From assembly GCA_964512305.1 (NCBI GenBank), contig CAZEIW010000090.1, forward strand, positions 1-14,401: a DNA stretch of 14,401 nt, written 5' to 3'. The first letter of the stretch is position 1, and the number at the start of each line of letters is the position of its first letter. A program made the translations under genes and the position numbers. This stretch comes from CAZEIW01 sp964512305 (GTDB lineage: Bacteria > Pseudomonadota > Gammaproteobacteria > Burkholderiales > Burkholderiaceae_F). Of the stretch, positions 12,845 to 14,401 are shown piece by piece. The notes under the pieces are model-generated. The model worked only from the letters and a program-made list of their open reading frames with translations. It did not search any database and was not told the DNA's origin.

Positions 12845-13366
12845 ATGCAGCCCGAACTTGCCGCCTTCCTGTGCCGCCGATTCGGCTCGCTCGAGGCCTC
12901 GCTCATCGAGCGGCGCTGGCGCGAGGCCTTCGCGCTCGCCGACGGCGAGCCTGCTCGCGCCGGCGAGCGGCACGAGGAATACGACGACCTCGTCACGCTG
13001 CTGCTCGAGCACGCGGTCGATGCGAGCGAGGAGGTCTGGGCCGTGGCGCAGTGGATCGCCTTTTCCTGCACGGGCGACAATCACTTGTGGGAGGACCTGG
13101 GCCTGCCACAGCGCCCCGCGCTAACCAGCCTGATCGCCGATTGCTTTCCGACGCTGCGCGCGTTGAACACGCGCGACATGCGCTGGAAGAAGTTCTTCTA
13201 CAAGCAGCTGTGCGAGCGCGCGGAAGTCTTCCTGTGCCGCTCACCGACCTGCGACCTGTGCAGCGAGTACGAGGTCTGCTTCGAGCCGCGGCCGTCCCTG
13301 CGCGTGCCGGAGGTCGTCGAGGCGGGCGGCGCCCGACAATCCACCGCCAGCCAGGGGAGCTCCTGA
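12845..13366 (+). CDS. nifQ: Molybdenum donor protein NifQ
   Basis: NifQ carries a Mo-Fe-S cluster and delivers molybdenum to the NifEN/NifH complex for FeMo-co synthesis; mutants need excess molybdate. The hallmark C-x4-C-x2-C-x5-C near the end is intact (Cys131, 136, 139, 145 in CRSPTCDLCSEYEVC). The conserved GDNHLWEDLGL (77-87) and RDMRWKKFFYKQLCE (110-124) are also present. The 173-residue length is normal. The start is ATG 12845, 13 nt after the ferredoxin stop, with only a weak GAG upstream. It is the last recognisable nif gene of the operon. The C-terminal 25 residues are disordered-looking and not conserved. Confidence 0.95.
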   Translation: MQPELAAFLCRRFGSLEASLIERRWREAFALADGEPARAGERHEEYDDLVTLLLEHAVDASEEVWAVAQWIAFSCTGDNHLWEDLGLPQRPALTSLIADCFPTLRALNTRDMRWKKFFYKQLCERAEVFLCRSPTCDLCSEYEVCFEPRPSLRVPEVVEAGGARQSTASQGSS

Positions 13367-13494
13367 AGGTCGGTGCCGTCAATGGGAGACTGCCCCGCTC
13401 ATAGACCCTAGCCGGCTAACGGGTTGCCAGCGAACGATGCCCGAACGGAGCGATGATGCGGGCTTGGCTTCGCAACTCGACTCCGGAGACCGTC

Positions 13495-13785
13495 ATGATG
13501 TACGTCCTTGCCCGCATCACCGTCAAACCCGAGGCGGCCGACTCCGCTCGCACGATTCTTACCCAGCTTGCGCAGCAATCGCGTCGGGAGGAGCCCGGGT
13601 GTGAATCCTATGAGGTATTCGTCCAGGCCGACACGCCTCACGTCTTCCAGACCGTGGAACGCTGGCGTGACCAGGCCGCCTTCGACGGCCACATGCGAAG
13701 CGCCCATGTCGGCGCCGCGCTGGCCGCGGCCGGCCCGCTGCTCGCCGGACCTCCGGAAATCAAGGCGTACAACAAGCTGATGTGA
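13495..13785 (+). CDS. ABM-domain protein (putative quinol monooxygenase-like)
   Basis: A 96-residue antibiotic-biosynthesis-monooxygenase (ABM) domain protein of the dimeric alpha+beta barrel fold. MYVLARITVKPE forms the first strand. LAQQSRREEPGCESYEVF is the typical helix-strand join with the EPGC motif, HVFQTVERWRDQAAFDGHM leads into the next helix, and the HVGAALAAAGPLL region closes the domain. Cofactor-free quinol or aromatic oxidation is known for some members; many have no known substrate. I chose ATG 13495 because GGAG lies 6 nt upstream; an earlier ATG at 13453 adds residues with no ABM character. It is 128 bp downstream of nifQ on the same strand, so it may be read from the nif operon or from its own promoter. 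Confidence 0.87.
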   Translation: MMYVLARITVKPEAADSARTILTQLAQQSRREEPGCESYEVFVQADTPHVFQTVERWRDQAAFDGHMRSAHVGAALAAAGPLLAGPPEIKAYNKLM

Positions 13786-13824
13786 CGGCGATCGGTCGGG
13801 CGGTGTCGCGGGCGGCCCGGATGT

Positions 13825-14401
13825 CTAGGTCAAAGGACCGCAGGTCGCCGAATCGGTCCAGGTCGAGCCGCACAGGTAGAGCGTGATGGTCGCGGTATAG
13901 CCGAATTCCTGTCCCAGCAGGAGGTACTGAGACAGGTTGATTCGCCCGGCGACGTAGTGGGTGACGACGGTCGCGGTCACCTTCTGCGAGTACGGAGCGG
14001 AAGACGCCGTCGTCGCGCTAACCGTGGCCGACTTCGCGCTCTCGCCGGTGGCGTTCAACGCGGTGACGGCATAGGTGTGGGTCGAGCCAGGCGCCAGCCC
14101 GCCGTCCTGATAGGATGTCGCGGTCGTCGATTGAACGACCCCGCCATCGCGATAGACGTTGTAGCTCGTCGCACCGGTGCTCGCGGACCAGCCCAGGGTG
14201 ATGGTGGTCGACGTGGTCGTCGTGACGGCGAGGTTCGCGGGTGCCGCAGGGGCGCTTCCTCCTCCGCCTTGCTGGCCGCCCGCGATCCGGTCGACCATCG
14301 CGATGATTGCCGCGGCCTGGACGCCCGTCCGGCGGTCGAAGTCGGAGCCATACCATCCGATCCAGTCCCAACAGCCGTTGGGATTCGAAAGCGAACCGCT
14401 T
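13825..14401 (-). CDS. Extracellular PHB depolymerase-like protein, C-terminal part
   Basis: The frame enters from the right edge and stops at a TAG (13827-13825), giving 191 residues without the start. The first part, NPNGCWDWIGWYGSDF (6-21) followed by GVQAAAIIAMVDRIAG, matches the end of the catalytic domain of secreted poly(3-hydroxybutyrate) depolymerases. After a Gly/Pro linker comes a fibronectin type III domain (about 53-132; ITLGWSASTGATSYNVYRDG is classic). The last ~55 residues (VTATVVTHYVAGRINLSQYL, ending in LYLCGSTWTDSATCGPLT) resemble the C-terminal polymer-binding region of these enzymes. It converges with the ABM gene with a 39-bp gap and is unrelated to nif. It marks the edge of the cluster and fits a PHB-utilising betaproteobacterium. 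Confidence 0.82.
   Translation of the reverse strand, partial: SGSLSNPNGCWDWIGWYGSDFDRRTGVQAAAIIAMVDRIAGGQQGGGGSAPAAPANLAVTTTTSTTITLGWSASTGATSYNVYRDGGVVQSTTATSYQDGGLAPGSTHTYAVTALNATGESAKSATVSATTASSAPYSQKVTATVVTHYVAGRINLSQYLLLGQEFGYTATITLYLCGSTWTDSATCGPLT

Noticed and set aside
13786..13824. Bidirectional terminator between the ABM gene and the depolymerase
   Set aside because: Only a weak CGGGC/GCCCG stem and no T-tract; not enough to call.

Overview
The window is a molybdenum-nitrogenase (nif) locus from a very GC-rich proteobacterium. The gene order, the FeSII-type ferredoxin, draT/draG and an extracellular poly(3-hydroxybutyrate) depolymerase fragment fit a free-living diazotrophic betaproteobacterium best. 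That assignment is inference; no rRNA or other taxonomic marker is present.

Left arm (1-3697). A gene tail and a SIR2-like gene lie on the plus strand. They converge on a minus-strand run of four tightly packed genes: truncated globin, a 196-residue protein I do not recognise, draT and draG. DraT and DraG reversibly ADP-ribosylate dinitrogenase reductase (NifH), and the NifH encoded here keeps the target arginine (Arg102). The globin suggests an oxygen or NO link, and the SIR2-like fold a nucleotide link, to this control module.

Control region (3698-4119). This 422-bp divergent intergenic region holds a textbook nif promoter for nifH: a NifA upstream site (TGT-N10-ACA), an IHF-like site and a sigma-54 -24/-12 element, followed by a leader of about 150 nt. 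A second, weaker sigma-54 match faces the globin operon.

Structural and cofactor operon (4120-13366, all plus strand): nifH, nifD, nifK, FeSII-like [2Fe-2S] ferredoxin, nifE, nifN, nifX, nafX (DUF269), a DUF683 small protein, a nif-specific 2[4Fe-4S] ferredoxin and nifQ. Most gaps are a few bases or overlaps. The exception is nifH-nifD, which carries a 34-bp-period tandem palindromic repeat that probably shapes the transcript. NifHDK form the enzyme. NifE/N/X/Q and NafX act in FeMo-cofactor assembly and molybdenum supply. The ferredoxins supply electrons or protect against oxygen. The end of nifE appears to have been rewritten by a GC-rich palindromic repeat.

Right end (13367-14401). A small antibiotic-biosynthesis-monooxygenase (ABM) domain gene follows nifQ. 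The window ends in the 3' part of a minus-strand extracellular PHB depolymerase-like gene with a fibronectin type III domain, which marks the edge of the nif block. I see no tRNA, rRNA, CRISPR array or insertion sequence.

Most of the window is a recognisable nif cluster. The least explained parts are the SIR2-like gene, the 196-residue protein between globin and draT, the nifH-nifD repeat array and the altered NifE tail.
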